Assembly (NCBI RefSeq): GCF_000378085.1
Contig: NZ_KB899215.1
Coordinates: 62,001 to 126,000 of the forward strand
Length of the DNA: 64,000 nucleotides
Source of the DNA: Hoylesella loescheii DSM 19665 = JCM 12249 = ATCC 15930
Lineage (GTDB): Bacteria > Bacteroidota > Bacteroidia > Bacteroidales > Bacteroidaceae
Direction of reading: 5' to 3'
Part shown: positions 17,691 to 26,343 of the stretch, one piece after another
How the letters are laid out: every line of letters begins with the position of its first letter
How positions within the stretch are numbered: position 1 is the stretch's first letter
Translations under genes and position numbers: made by a program
Notes under the pieces: model-generated
The model's database searches: none
The model's input: the letters and a program-made list of their open reading frames with translations, nothing else
Told to the model about the DNA's origin: nothing

Positions 17691-17961
17691 GAAGTTAAGG
17701 AGTTAAGAAGTTAAGGAGTTAAGCCGAATGTCTTGCTATCGTGAACAAACATCCTTGGTTAGTTTGCTCCCTTATCGCAAAGCTATTGACTTAACTCCTT
17801 AACTTCTTAACTCCTTAACTTCTTAGCTAGAATGGGTTAAAAGGGTGAGGAATGGGCTAACGCCAACAAAACTATTGGCTTAACTCCATAACTCCTTAAC
17901 TCCATAACTCCTTCAAGTAATTGGCTTAACTCCTTAACTCCATAACTCCTTCAACTCCTAA
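17690..17961. repeat. Inverted GTTAAGGA repeats, long potential stem-loop
   Basis: 17690-17726 repeats AAGTTAAGGAGTTA and 17786-17823 repeats its complement (TTAACTCCTTAACTTC), so the two can pair over about 35 bp around a 60-nt loop. A second set of CTTAACTCC units fills 17876-17958. They lie between the convergent cysK and peptidase genes and might act as a bidirectional terminator. Confidence 0.6.
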
Positions 17962-17962
17962 T

Positions 17963-19366
17963 TTACAGATCATCCGCAAACACGGGGTCGTCGTATGAAA
18001 GCATGATGGGCGTTTGTGCGGCCATCTTTTGGATGTCGGCAGGCACGTATTGCTTGTCAATTACCAAGCGGAAGAAGAACTCATTGAACCAATTGTTCGA
18101 CATGATAAGATAGCCCTTGTGTCCGTTGTCTGCTCCCCAGCTGTTCTCAACCTCCCATTTCAAGGCCTTTCCTTGGGAATCTAGGTCAACGGCCGTTAAG
18201 GTCATGGCGTGTGTCGAGCCACTGTCGAAGGTGGCAATGCGGTCTGCCTTGTTCATGGGGAACGTTGTTCCGAACAATGGTCCGTAATCAAAATTGTTGA
18301 GATCTAGATAACCCTTGCTGCGGTCTAGCTGCTTACCCACATCGTAAGAGGTGTACATCTTATGTCCCGCTTTAAGCGATGCGATGGCCATTTTGTGTAT
18401 CTCTTCCATGGGAAGGTTCAGATAACGCCAGTTATGTCCGTCGTAGGTGTGGCGGTCGTGTTTCACTTCGTACACCTTATAATAAGCGTTTCGCGGATCG
18501 TTCATCACCATAATGATGTTGTCGTTAAGCGAACGGCCCACCGTTTTGTCGTAAAATTGTTTCGGCGTATAGGTCTCAATGGGCGTAATAGCCTTGCCTT
18601 CCTTGTTCTTAAAAGCGTATTCGAACGACTTAACGGGTTCTCCCAAGGTCAAGGCAAGCATCTTATACACCGTGGCAAGCATCTGTGTCTTGCGCTCTAG
18701 TATCTGGGCAGGCTTCGCTTTGGCGGCAACCATCTTGCGAAGTTCAAGTCCAAACTCGCGCAATTTCGACGAAATCAACTTCGACATGCGGTTAGAGTTC
18801 TCGCTCGAATAGGTTTCAGGCATTACGTTTTTGGGCACAAGGCCATATTTTTCGGCCAAGTCGGCCACACCGCAGAACGTTCCACCGTCGTTAAGTGGAT
18901 GCTTAAAGAAGAATTGCACTTCGGGATCGTTGATGGGTTTCTTGGCACAGTCCACCACGCTTTGCAGCATGAGGTTGGCTTTTTCAAGCTGGTCGTAGAA
19001 AAAGAGGTAAGTGTGCGAATATTCTACCGTTAGCGAATCGCTGCGCAAGGCAAAGTCGGCCCTGAGCACATTCAGTCCAGTAAACATCCAGCATCTACCC
19101 GAACTCTTTTGGTTTTGTATGTTTTGCTTGGGTGTTTCCACGCTAAAATACGCGTCAACATCGGCACGGCTTTGTGGCGTACGTGCCAATTCGTCGATAG
19201 AATTGGTGGCGATGGCATTAGCGATGGCCCTTTCGGCCGTGGTTTGTTTACCATGTTGCTGTATCTGTTGCAGCATTTGCAAGGATATTCCACCATCCTT
19301 GTTTTGGGCGTTAAGGCTTCCGGCCACAGCCAGACAAGCCCCCACAATCAGCGTTTTGTTGTTCAT
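17963..19366 (-). CDS. C1-family cysteine peptidase (aminopeptidase C / bleomycin hydrolase type), exported
   Basis: A 467-residue protein from the ATG at 19366, which begins a signal peptide (MNNKTLIVGACLAVAGSLNA). The promoter motif at 19393 rules out the upstream start. Papain-fold residues are visible: the catalytic Cys in QKSSGRCWMFTG (C92), the His in SGSTHAMTLTAVD and the Asn in EVENSWG. It matches the PepC/bleomycin-hydrolase group, which is normally cytoplasmic, so export to the periplasm or beyond is a Bacteroidota variation. It trims peptides. Probably a single-gene unit. Confidence 0.9.
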   Translation of the reverse strand: MNNKTLIVGACLAVAGSLNAQNKDGGISLQMLQQIQQHGKQTTAERAIANAIATNSIDELARTPQSRADVDAYFSVETPKQNIQNQKSSGRCWMFTGLNVLRADFALRSDSLTVEYSHTYLFFYDQLEKANLMLQSVVDCAKKPINDPEVQFFFKHPLNDGGTFCGVADLAEKYGLVPKNVMPETYSSENSNRMSKLISSKLREFGLELRKMVAAKAKPAQILERKTQMLATVYKMLALTLGEPVKSFEYAFKNKEGKAITPIETYTPKQFYDKTVGRSLNDNIIMVMNDPRNAYYKVYEVKHDRHTYDGHNWRYLNLPMEEIHKMAIASLKAGHKMYTSYDVGKQLDRSKGYLDLNNFDYGPLFGTTFPMNKADRIATFDSGSTHAMTLTAVDLDSQGKALKWEVENSWGADNGHKGYLIMSNNWFNEFFFRLVIDKQYVPADIQKMAAQTPIMLSYDDPVFADDL

Positions 19367-19392
19367 AAGTTGTTTGGGTTTGTATTTTTGCA

Positions 19393-19400
19393 CAAAGTTA
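19393..19400 (-). promoter_or_regulatory. -7 promoter motif (TAACTTTG) of the C1 peptidase gene
   Basis: TAACTTTG on the minus strand, only about 27 nt before the ATG at 19366, giving a very short leader and fixing that start. Confidence 0.7.
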
Positions 19401-19656
19401 GCAATAAAAACCATCATGAGCAAGCCTGTTACGCCCAATTTGTTGGTAAAGGGTGGAATAGAGGGGGATAGTTATTGGGCTTAGAGTAACTCCTTTGGTC
19501 TGGCTAGTTATTCTTGCTTATCTAGTTATCTTAATGGGGATAGCCCTATAAATCCAACTAGATAGCCCTGCCATCGGCTGGTAAAACCAAATTAATTGCT
19601 ATCGTTAATTAGTGTTGTTAGCCAATGCTGCATTTCCTTTTTTCTTCTATTTTGAT

Positions 19657-19664
19657 TATATTTG
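19657..19664 (+). promoter_or_regulatory. -7 promoter motif (TATATTTG) of the TonB-type barrel gene
   Basis: TATATTTG at 19657-19664 matches TAnnTTTG, about 56 nt before the start at 19720. Between it and the peptidase promoter at 19393 nothing but two GATAGCCCT repeats is visible. Confidence 0.65.
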
Positions 19665-19719
19665 CAAAGGCTATGGCTTTGCCCAATAGCCTTATCATTT
19701 TTTCATTAATTACGAAGGC

Positions 19720-21822
19720 ATGATGAAGAATATGGTTCACAGATTGTTGTTGGGGAGAAAATATCGGCACCTACTTTTACTTTCTCTCCTTTTGGTGCCA
19801 ATAAATATGCGCTCACAAGTGGCTACATCAGCTGAGAATGCGGACAGTGTGGCACACGAAAAAACTTTGGCAGAGGTGAACGTAATTGCAAAACACCTTA
19901 CACGCGAGGCTGATCGCATCGTGGTTATGCCTACAATCGAACAACGCAAGCATGCACACACGGGCTATGACCTTGTGCGAAACCTTATGATACCTGGCGT
20001 TAGCGTAGACAGGAAAACCTTTAAAGTGAACACGCCAGCAGGTGGAGCGACGCTTTATATAGATGGACGCGAGGTGGATGTTCGTGAAGTGCGAGCCTTA
20101 CGACCGAAAGATGTGGCTAAAGTAGAGTATATCGACATGCCAACGGGTAAGTATGCCAAGGATGCTGCTGCCTTAAACTTCGTTACTAAGCGATTAACGC
20201 ATGGCGGATATACGCAGGTTGATGCGCTGCAAGGCCTTGGATTTTTGCAAGGCGACTATAACGCTGTGTCTAGATACTCGGTGAAAAGTACCAATTTCAA
20301 CGCTTGGGCTGGCTACACCATACAGCAACCTCGAAACCATATCACGGAGAGCGAACACTTTTCGCTTGCTGGTGGCGATGTTGATAGAATGGGCGTGTTG
20401 CCCGAACGCTCTACTTTAAGCATAAACAAATATGTCCAATGCAGTGTGAGCAGAATGAAAGACCAAGCCACTTGGATGATAAAGGGCGGACTGAACTACA
20501 TGCGAACATTTGAGAATAAGGAGGGCGAATGGTATTATACAGGGCCGATATCTGGGCGATTGACTACACTCCAAAACGGTGGCGAGCGTAGTTTGCGTCC
20601 CGAACTGTTTCTCTATGGAACGTGGAAAATAGGCGAAAATCAATCAATAGAAACGGTTTACGATGGTTATTATTCGCGAAACCATTATCTTAATAATAAC
20701 GTGGAGGGTGGAGATACGTACAAGTCGGACGTTACGGAGAACTATCTGTACTCGCGTTTGGGCGTGAATTACAACCTTAAATTAAAGCATGGCAACAGCT
20801 TGTCGTTCAGTTTGTCTGAATATCTAAGACTTAGTAAGTCGCGCTATCAAGACCTTTCGCCCACGTGGCAACGCTTGCGCTCGTCTGAAACAATATTGTT
20901 TGTCGACTATACGCAACGTGTGGGGCGATTGTTTTTCGACTTCAAGCCTGGCCTTTCGTACCTAAACTATCGGTTAAAAGGTTACGATGGCATAACGCAT
21001 GTTACGCCTCGCCTGAGCTTTTCGGTGGCTAACCGCCTGTCGGATGTGCATCTATTGCGCGCCGAACTTAAACTAGGAAACACTTATCCCACTTTAAACA
21101 CGGTGAATTATGTAACTCAACAAGTGGATAGGTTGATGCTTAGGCGCGGCAATCCCGACATGCACAACTCCATTTTATATTCTCCCCGACTAACTTATGG
21201 TTTAACTTTCTCGCGTTTGGCCATGAATGTATCGGCTAGCTATCTGTTTGCTAATCATATTATAACAAACGATTACCATGCCGAGGGCGATAAAATGGTG
21301 AATACTTTTAGAAGTGACACGCGCTATCATGCGCCTTCTTGCTCGTTTTCTACTACTTATCGGCCTTCAAAAATGTTTAATGTGAAGGTGGATGGCAATT
21401 GGGAAAGGAATGTGCTAAGGGGCGGAACACAATTGCAACACACAAAGTGGAGTGCTGCACTTGAAGCCAATTGCTACGTAAACGATTTCGCGTTTTCGGC
21501 ATCGGTCAAAACACCCGAACGCCAATTGGTTGATAATCATAAGCTGGTAAAAACGGGATGGCTCTACGATATTGGTTTGTCTTGGAACCATAATAATATT
21601 GGCGTAGAGATGAATTGCTCTAATCTCTTCATTAAACGCAATGTAGCCACCACCGATTTGCTTGCAGACGTGTATGCCTATCATGGCGAAAGACAAAACG
21701 ACTGGCATAATCAATATGCCACATTGAAGATGATTTGGAGTGTGGACTATGGTAAAAAGACGCCTAAATCTGTGCGAAATGTCCGCAAAGAGGCCGAAAG
21801 TGCCATCTTGAAAGCTGAGTGA
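19720..21822 (+). CDS. TonB-dependent receptor-like outer-membrane beta-barrel protein
   Basis: A 700-residue protein with a basic N-terminus and a signal-like hydrophobic stretch (HLLLLSLLLVPINMRSQ). A plug domain follows at about 50-160 (LAEVNVIAKHLTREADRIVV, then GATLYIDGREVDVREVRALR and VEYIDMPTGKYAKDAAALNF). The rest is a beta barrel with alternating aromatic strands, of the 'outer-membrane beta-barrel family 3' kind. It lacks the carboxypeptidase-like N-terminal repeat seen in SusC-type receptors. It probably imports a small nutrient or metal chelate across the outer membrane; substrate unknown. It ends 7 nt from the convergent rsmD. Confidence 0.82.
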   Translation: MMKNMVHRLLLGRKYRHLLLLSLLLVPINMRSQVATSAENADSVAHEKTLAEVNVIAKHLTREADRIVVMPTIEQRKHAHTGYDLVRNLMIPGVSVDRKTFKVNTPAGGATLYIDGREVDVREVRALRPKDVAKVEYIDMPTGKYAKDAAALNFVTKRLTHGGYTQVDALQGLGFLQGDYNAVSRYSVKSTNFNAWAGYTIQQPRNHITESEHFSLAGGDVDRMGVLPERSTLSINKYVQCSVSRMKDQATWMIKGGLNYMRTFENKEGEWYYTGPISGRLTTLQNGGERSLRPELFLYGTWKIGENQSIETVYDGYYSRNHYLNNNVEGGDTYKSDVTENYLYSRLGVNYNLKLKHGNSLSFSLSEYLRLSKSRYQDLSPTWQRLRSSETILFVDYTQRVGRLFFDFKPGLSYLNYRLKGYDGITHVTPRLSFSVANRLSDVHLLRAELKLGNTYPTLNTVNYVTQQVDRLMLRRGNPDMHNSILYSPRLTYGLTFSRLAMNVSASYLFANHIITNDYHAEGDKMVNTFRSDTRYHAPSCSFSTTYRPSKMFNVKVDGNWERNVLRGGTQLQHTKWSAALEANCYVNDFAFSASVKTPERQLVDNHKLVKTGWLYDIGLSWNHNNIGVEMNCSNLFIKRNVATTDLLADVYAYHGERQNDWHNQYATLKMIWSVDYGKKTPKSVRNVRKEAESAILKAE

Positions 21823-21829
21823 GGTGGGG

Positions 21830-22378
21830 TTACTCGCTTTCTTCCCTCACCTTAAACAAACTGAAATTAACGCTTCCGTATGCTCGATGTTCCACAAAGT
21901 GGGGATGTTGGGAGAAGTCGTTGCCTTTTCCGTGCTCGAAAACAAATACGCCGTCGGGTTTAAGTAGTTGGTGTTGGAAAACCAAATCAGGGATTTTCTC
22001 CAATTCAGGTAAGGCGTATGGCGGGTCGGCAAAGATGAAATCGAACTGTTGGCGGCAGCTTTTGATGAAGCGGAACACGTCGCCACGGATAAGCAAACTT
22101 TTGTCTGTGCCCAGTTTTGTGGTGCATTGGCGAATAAAGTTGGCGTGTTCGCGGTCGGCTTCTACGCTCACCACGTTGGCACATCCCCTTGAAAGCAGTT
22201 CTAGCGAGATGCTTCCCGTTCCAGCAAAGAGGTCGAGGGCTGTGGCATCCTCAAAATCTACGTATGCGTTTAGCACGTTAAAGATGTTTTCTTTAGCGAA
22301 ATCGGTGGTGGGTCTGGCCTTAAACGAACGGGGAATGTCGAAATGTCTGCCTTTATATAGTCCGGTGATGATGCGCAT
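21830..22378 (-). CDS. rsmD: 16S rRNA (guanine-966-N2)-methyltransferase RsmD
   Basis: A 182-residue Rossmann-fold methyltransferase. It begins MRIITGLYKGRHFDIP, with the family's RPTTDFAKENIFNVL motif (22-36). The S-adenosylmethionine site is DLFAGTGSISLELLSRG (49-65) and the catalytic motif FADPPY is near 115. It methylates N2 of G966 in 16S rRNA during 30S assembly. It follows the DUF3822 gene by 48 bp on the same strand and probably shares its transcript, a common order in Bacteroidales. Confidence 0.95.
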   Translation of the reverse strand: MRIITGLYKGRHFDIPRSFKARPTTDFAKENIFNVLNAYVDFEDATALDLFAGTGSISLELLSRGCANVVSVEADREHANFIRQCTTKLGTDKSLLIRGDVFRFIKSCRQQFDFIFADPPYALPELEKIPDLVFQHQLLKPDGVFVFEHGKGNDFSQHPHFVEHRAYGSVNFSLFKVREESE

Positions 22379-22426
22379 GATGAGCGGTTTGTTAGGGTGA
22401 TTAGAGGCTGTTTTGGGGGCGTGAGG

Positions 22427-23260
22427 TTATTTCGCACCCTCTTTAATGCCCCTTACGAAGATGGTCATCAGGTCGTATGGCAGTCCCTCAATGGAGGTGA
22501 TGGACGCGCGGTTGAAGTCGGCCACAGGGTTAGCAACGTATGTTTTCTTCACAAACTCCAATAGGGCGGTCTTCGTCCACTCCTTATCGGGGATGTCGCC
22601 CGATAGGTGCAGCTCGTCTTGCATGCTGTCGAAGCCCAGCTGTTTCCACACATAAAGAATAAAGTACACGGCATCGCGCGAACTGTTGGTGTTGAAAGTG
22701 TTGCTGAATTTAAACCTGTTTTTACCAAACGAGAATACTTCTAGGCGCTTGTCATGGAAGTAAGCGTATAGCTTGCGCCTACTTCCCGTAAAGCTTCGGC
22801 GGTGTAGATGCGTCCACACACCTTTCATCAGTGGCGTTATACGCACGTCGGCAAAATGGTCGTCAACCACTAATTTAAGGTCTTTGTTCACAGCGAAAGC
22901 AGCCACGGCATTGAGATCGGGCAGCACATGATGCATCATCGTGTCGGCATCAGCCAAAACCATGGTGCGATGGTATAGCTGTCGCACGTCTTCTTCTTGG
23001 AACTCGTCGATGGGAACAAGCATAACGGGCGTGTCTACCAATAGGTTTGCACGCTTGTAGCCACGAAGAAGCAAAGTAGAAGTTTTGAAAGCCTCGCGTA
23101 AATTGGCTGCTACAGAGATGCCACTACGAACGGTGTAGGGTTCGAAAAACAAGTTTGTCTGCACCGTAGGGTCAACTGCGGCGAAGGCAAGGGTGTTGCG
23201 GGTGGCGCGTATCACCAGTCGCGTTTGCTGTATATGTAGGTCGGGGGCAGTCTCCTGCAT
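22427..23260 (-). CDS. DUF3822-family protein
   Basis: A 277-residue soluble protein without a signal peptide. It recalls an actin-like/ASKHA-type fold family (DUF3822) found upstream of rsmD in Bacteroidota. Visible segments are TRLVIRATRNTLAFAAVDP, the middle LLVDTPVMLVPIDEF and FSFGKNRFKFSNTFNTN, and the C-terminal HLSGDIPDKEWTKTAL. Function is unknown. The gene order with rsmD is conserved in the phylum, so a link with translation or ribosome maturation is possible but not shown. Confidence 0.8.
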   Translation of the reverse strand: MQETAPDLHIQQTRLVIRATRNTLAFAAVDPTVQTNLFFEPYTVRSGISVAANLREAFKTSTLLLRGYKRANLLVDTPVMLVPIDEFQEEDVRQLYHRTMVLADADTMMHHVLPDLNAVAAFAVNKDLKLVVDDHFADVRITPLMKGVWTHLHRRSFTGSRRKLYAYFHDKRLEVFSFGKNRFKFSNTFNTNSSRDAVYFILYVWKQLGFDSMQDELHLSGDIPDKEWTKTALLEFVKKTYVANPVADFNRASITSIEGLPYDLMTIFVRGIKEGAK

Positions 23261-23275
23261 GGCTTTGGGTGGGGT

Positions 23276-23365
23276 TTAAGCGGCGGCGCGGACGATGCTG
23301 AGCACACATAAGGCCAGCAATACTACTGCGCAAAACGCCAAGATGTAATTAATGTTTACTTTCAT
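23276..23365 (-). CDS. 29-residue single-helix membrane microprotein upstream of the DUF3822/rsmD unit
   Basis: ATG at 23365, stop at 23276. The peptide starts MKVNINYILAFCAVVLLALC and ends SIVRAAA, one clear transmembrane helix. It ends 15 nt before the DUF3822 start and is on the same strand, so it may be the first gene of that operon. It could also be the remnant of a longer anchored protein. No promoter motif was found on this strand; the opposite strand has one at 23388. Confidence 0.5.
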   Translation of the reverse strand: MKVNINYILAFCAVVLLALCVLSIVRAAA

Positions 23366-23387
23366 TCGGTGTTCGGGATACTTTTCC

Positions 23388-23395
23388 TAACTTTG
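23388..23395 (+). promoter_or_regulatory. -7 promoter motif (TAACTTTG) of the RecD-like helicase gene
   Basis: TAACTTTG at 23388-23395. It lies downstream of the far upstream in-frame start (23369), so the real start must be the ATG at 23501. Confidence 0.65.
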
Positions 23396-23500
23396 CATTC
23401 CGTTGTGTTGGGCGCGTCGCTACAAGGCCGAACCTTGCACAACGCTTCTGCAAAATTACAAAAATGTTTGCAAACTTGGTGTTTAAGAAATCAAAAAACA

Positions 23501-24925
23501 ATGATAACCGATGAGATAACCCTTCGCCTAACGCAATGTTTTGGCCATACACCAACAGGCGAACAGGCGTCGGCCATTCGCCTTTTCGCCCATTTTCTGG
23601 TGAACCGCAACCCTCATTCGCTGATGCTGATGCGCGGAAGTGCAGGTACGGGAAAGAGTTCTTTGGCTGGTGCCTTTGTGCGGGCATTGGGATTATTGGG
23701 GCAGAAAACGGTGCTGATGGCACCCACGGGGCGTGCGGCTAAGGTGTTTTCGCTAAACAGTGGCGGGCATGCGGCCTTCACCATCCATCGTAAGATTTAC
23801 CGGTTGCGGGCCTTTGCGGGCGTTGGAGGCGAGTACAACCTGAACGATAACTTGCATGCCGACACGCTGTTTATGGTGGACGAGGCCTCGATGGTGGCTA
23901 ACGGGGGTGGGGCAGAGGCCGCTTTTGGCAGCGGACGGCTGCTCGACGACCTTGTGCGATATGTTTATGCCGGGCGTAATTGCCGCCTTGTACTCATCGG
24001 CGACCAAGCGCAGCTTCCGCCAGTAGGCGAAGAACAAAGCCCTGCACTCGATACGCAGTTTATGCAAGGCTATGGCATGGAGGTGTTTGCATGCGACTTA
24101 AATGAGGTGGTAAGGCAACAATCGGCTAGTGGCATCTTGTTTAACGCCACTTGTTTGCGGCAGCTAATGGGGCGCGATGAAGACACGCTGTTGCCACGAA
24201 TACGCTTGGATGGGTTTGCCGACTTACAAGTTGTCCCTGGCGACGAACTTATCGAAACGCTCAACACTAGCTACGCAGAGGTGGGGATGGACGAAACCAT
24301 CGTGGTGACACGTAGCAACAAACGGGCAAACGTTTTTAACCAAGGCATCAGAAACACGGTGCTTGGCCGCGAAGAACTGCTTACCACGGGCGATTTGCTG
24401 ATGGTGGTGAAGAACAATTATTATTGGACGGAGAAGGAACGGAGCACTATTGGCTTTTTGGCTAATGGTGACAGGGCGCGCGTGATGCGGGTTCGAAACG
24501 AACAAACGGCTCACGGATTGCGCTTCGCCGACGTATGGTTGCAGCTCACCGACTATGAGAACGAGGAACTGCAAGTAACCGTTGTGCTAGATAGTTTGCT
24601 CTCCGAAGCGCCTGCTCTCACGGCTCAGCAAAACGAAGCACTATATAATAATGTGTTGAACGATTATGCCGACGTGCCTTTGAAGGCCGATAGGATGAAG
24701 ATGTTAAAGAACGATGCCTTCTTCAATGCTTTGCAGGTGAAATTCGCTTACGCCGTTACTTGCCACAAGGCGCAGGGTGGACAATGGGAACATGTGTTTC
24801 TTGACCAAGGCTATGTGCCTGAAGATTCGTCGCGTTCTGATTACTTACATTGGTTGTACACGGCTTTCACCCGAGCCAAAAGCAAATTGTTTTTGGTGAA
24901 TTGGCCGAAGAATCAGGTGGAATAA
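23501..24925 (+). CDS. ATP-dependent RecD-like (RecD2-type, UvrD_C_2) DNA helicase
   Basis: A 474-residue SF1B helicase-like protein starting MITDEITLRLTQCFGHTPTG. Walker A is GSAGTGKSSLAG (46-57), followed by the Ia motif VLMAPTGRAAKVF. Walker B / DEA is LFMVDEASMVA near 120-130 and motif III is LVLIGDQAQLPPVG near 163-176. The C-terminal UvrD_C_2 region has AVTCHKAQGGQWEHVFLD and YTAFTRAKSKLFLV. It is short compared with RecD2 and lacks an obvious N-terminal OB/HhH region. It probably acts in DNA repair or recombination. Single gene. Confidence 0.88.
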   Translation: MITDEITLRLTQCFGHTPTGEQASAIRLFAHFLVNRNPHSLMLMRGSAGTGKSSLAGAFVRALGLLGQKTVLMAPTGRAAKVFSLNSGGHAAFTIHRKIYRLRAFAGVGGEYNLNDNLHADTLFMVDEASMVANGGGAEAAFGSGRLLDDLVRYVYAGRNCRLVLIGDQAQLPPVGEEQSPALDTQFMQGYGMEVFACDLNEVVRQQSASGILFNATCLRQLMGRDEDTLLPRIRLDGFADLQVVPGDELIETLNTSYAEVGMDETIVVTRSNKRANVFNQGIRNTVLGREELLTTGDLLMVVKNNYYWTEKERSTIGFLANGDRARVMRVRNEQTAHGLRFADVWLQLTDYENEELQVTVVLDSLLSEAPALTAQQNEALYNNVLNDYADVPLKADRMKMLKNDAFFNALQVKFAYAVTCHKAQGGQWEHVFLDQGYVPEDSSRSDYLHWLYTAFTRAKSKLFLVNWPKNQVE

Positions 24926-25117
24926 AGAGACTCAACGCAGTCCATAACAGGCTTTATCCCCAACCTCTCTCCAAAGGGAAAGGGGAATGATGTGCTTTTC
25001 CAATAGCGTTGTAAGGCACAGATTGAAGGATGGTTTGAGAATTTCGAAACCATGTTTGGCAAGTACATTGGTAGCTATGATTATGCATGTTCGAGCCATT
25101 TGGAAACTAGCCGTACC

Positions 25118-25272
25118 GTACAAGCTATCTTGTACAGCGGCTACAAGCCATTTGTAGTCACACTACAAACCAGTTGTAGCCACACTACAAAGCACTTGTA
25201 GTCGTACTACAAACGACTTGTAGCGTCAGTGCTAGTTGCTTGTAGCGTCACGACCAAAGCTGGTCGTGACGC
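25118..25272. repeat. 22-bp palindromic array F (CTACAA-N5-TTGTAG) ending in a perfect hairpin
   Basis: Units at 25141-25157, 25163-25179, 25185-25201 and 25207-25223 are CTACAA-N5-TTGTAG, each followed by a 5-bp spacer, so the period is exactly 22 bp. A related GTACAA..TTGTAC unit precedes at 25118 and a half unit follows at 25229-25245. The last unit is a different palindrome, GCGTCACGACCA (25245-25256) and TGGTCGTGACGC (25261-25272), a perfect 12-bp stem with a 4-nt loop. It has the same 17+5 design as arrays A-E but other arms. Confidence 0.85.
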
Positions 25273-25318
25273 AAGTTGATATTGACGAGTTAATAAATTG
25301 ACAGGCGAAGGCATTTAA

Positions 25319-25495
25319 TTTTTAGGAATTAAGGGGTTATGAGGTTATGGAGTTGTGGGATTAAGGAGTTATAAAGTTAAGGAGTTAAGTCAAGTTCCTT
25401 GATGGCGTTAGCCATATTTTCGCTTTTCCACCTTTGCACCCTTTCACCTTTCTTCTCTTTTTCCTTTTCACGCTTTCACCTTTAACACCCTCACT
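25319..25495. repeat. Low-complexity repeats before the histidine phosphatase gene
   Basis: GGAGTTAAGG-type units (25326-25395) then a run of CACCTTTGCACCCTTTCACC-type 8-bp units (25427-25485). The run enters the 3' end of the phosphatase gene, where it encodes the VLKVKA tail. Confidence 0.6.
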
Positions 25496-25980
25496 TCCGC
25501 ATTTCCCATCTTTTCCACTTCGTGCATTTCCTTGTCGTAGAACACGCTTTGTATAGCCTTATTGATGATGCCGTGCCCTACGGCTAGCACCGTTTGGTTG
25601 GGATAATGTTGGGCAATCATGTCGAGAAAGAGGCGGGCGCGACGCTTGATGTCCGTTAGCGACTCCACGTCTTCGGGCCAAACTTTGTCTTTTAAGCTAG
25701 GGATAAATGCGCCAGTGAAGCCACCCCAGTCGCGTTCGCGCAAGAGTGGGGTGCTGGTAAAGGGCATGTTGTGTGGTGCGGCGATGATGCGGCAGGTGTG
25801 TTCGGCGCGTTGTAGGTCGCTGCTTACAAAGGCGTCGATGGGCGTATCGCTAAGTTCGCGTGCCAGTTTTTCGGCTTGTGCCACGCCCGTCTCGTTCAGT
25901 TCGCCTGGCGTTTGACCTTGAAGTATTTGGTTGGCGTTGCCCACAGTTTCACCATGGCGTACCAATAAAAGAGTTGTCAT
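25468..25980 (-). CDS. Histidine phosphatase family protein (phosphoglycerate-mutase-like)
   Basis: A 170-residue cytoplasmic protein beginning MTTLLLVRHGETVGNANQIL. The RHG motif (8-10) supplies the phospho-accepting His; Arg and Glu partners are in SDLQRAEHTC and RERDWGGF, and the second His is in VGHG. It matches small phosphatases of the PGM/CobC/SixA superfamily; the substrate (a phosphorylated sugar, alcohol or riboside) is not known. The last residues overlap a repeat run. A minus-strand TACTTTTG motif at 26171-26178 may be its promoter. Confidence 0.9.
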   Translation of the reverse strand: MTTLLLVRHGETVGNANQILQGQTPGELNETGVAQAEKLARELSDTPIDAFVSSDLQRAEHTCRIIAAPHNMPFTSTPLLRERDWGGFTGAFIPSLKDKVWPEDVESLTDIKRRARLFLDMIAQHYPNQTVLAVGHGIINKAIQSVFYDKEMHEVEKMGNAEVRVLKVKA

Positions 25981-26060
25981 ATATTTAGTTTGTGAGGTTT
26001 TGAGTTTATGAGCTTATAAGTTTGTAAGTTTGGGGCGTGAGTTTATAAGCTTATACTAAA
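25981..26060. repeat. Short low-complexity GTTTGTGAGTTT repeat run
   Basis: Degenerate TTTGTGAGGTTTTGAGTTTA-type units just upstream of the histidine phosphatase gene. The rest of the 360-bp gap (to 26343) holds two back-to-back promoter motifs and nothing else that I can see. Confidence 0.5.
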
Positions 26061-26170
26061 GATCCGCTTATAATTTCGTACGAGAATGAACACCTTTGTA
26101 CTTTTCGTTGGGGGTGTGTTCGGGCTGCCTAAGCGTTAGTTTTTGGATGCCCTTTGTTATAAACGTCTCA

Positions 26171-26178
26171 CAAAAGTA
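26171..26178 (-). promoter_or_regulatory. -7 promoter motif (TACTTTTG), minus strand
   Basis: TACTTTTG fits TAnnTTTG and points toward the histidine phosphatase gene, with a leader of about 185 nt. Confidence 0.5.
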
Positions 26179-26211
26179 ACCAAAAATATTGCACCGACAA
26201 AAGATAGTTTG

Positions 26212-26219
26212 TATTTTTG
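26212..26219 (+). promoter_or_regulatory. -7 promoter motif (TATTTTTG) of the DUF308 gene
   Basis: TATTTTTG at 26212-26219 on the plus strand, about 125 nt before the ATG at 26344. Confidence 0.55.
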
Positions 26220-26343
26220 TAGGTAGGTTATGGCGAGTTCAGACAGCGTTCGACGAAAGGGAAAAGCCCCCACAAGGTGTCCCCACAAACGAAACGTTGA
26301 TTTTATGGAGCAAGCCTAATATAATTCAGATGTATATATAATA

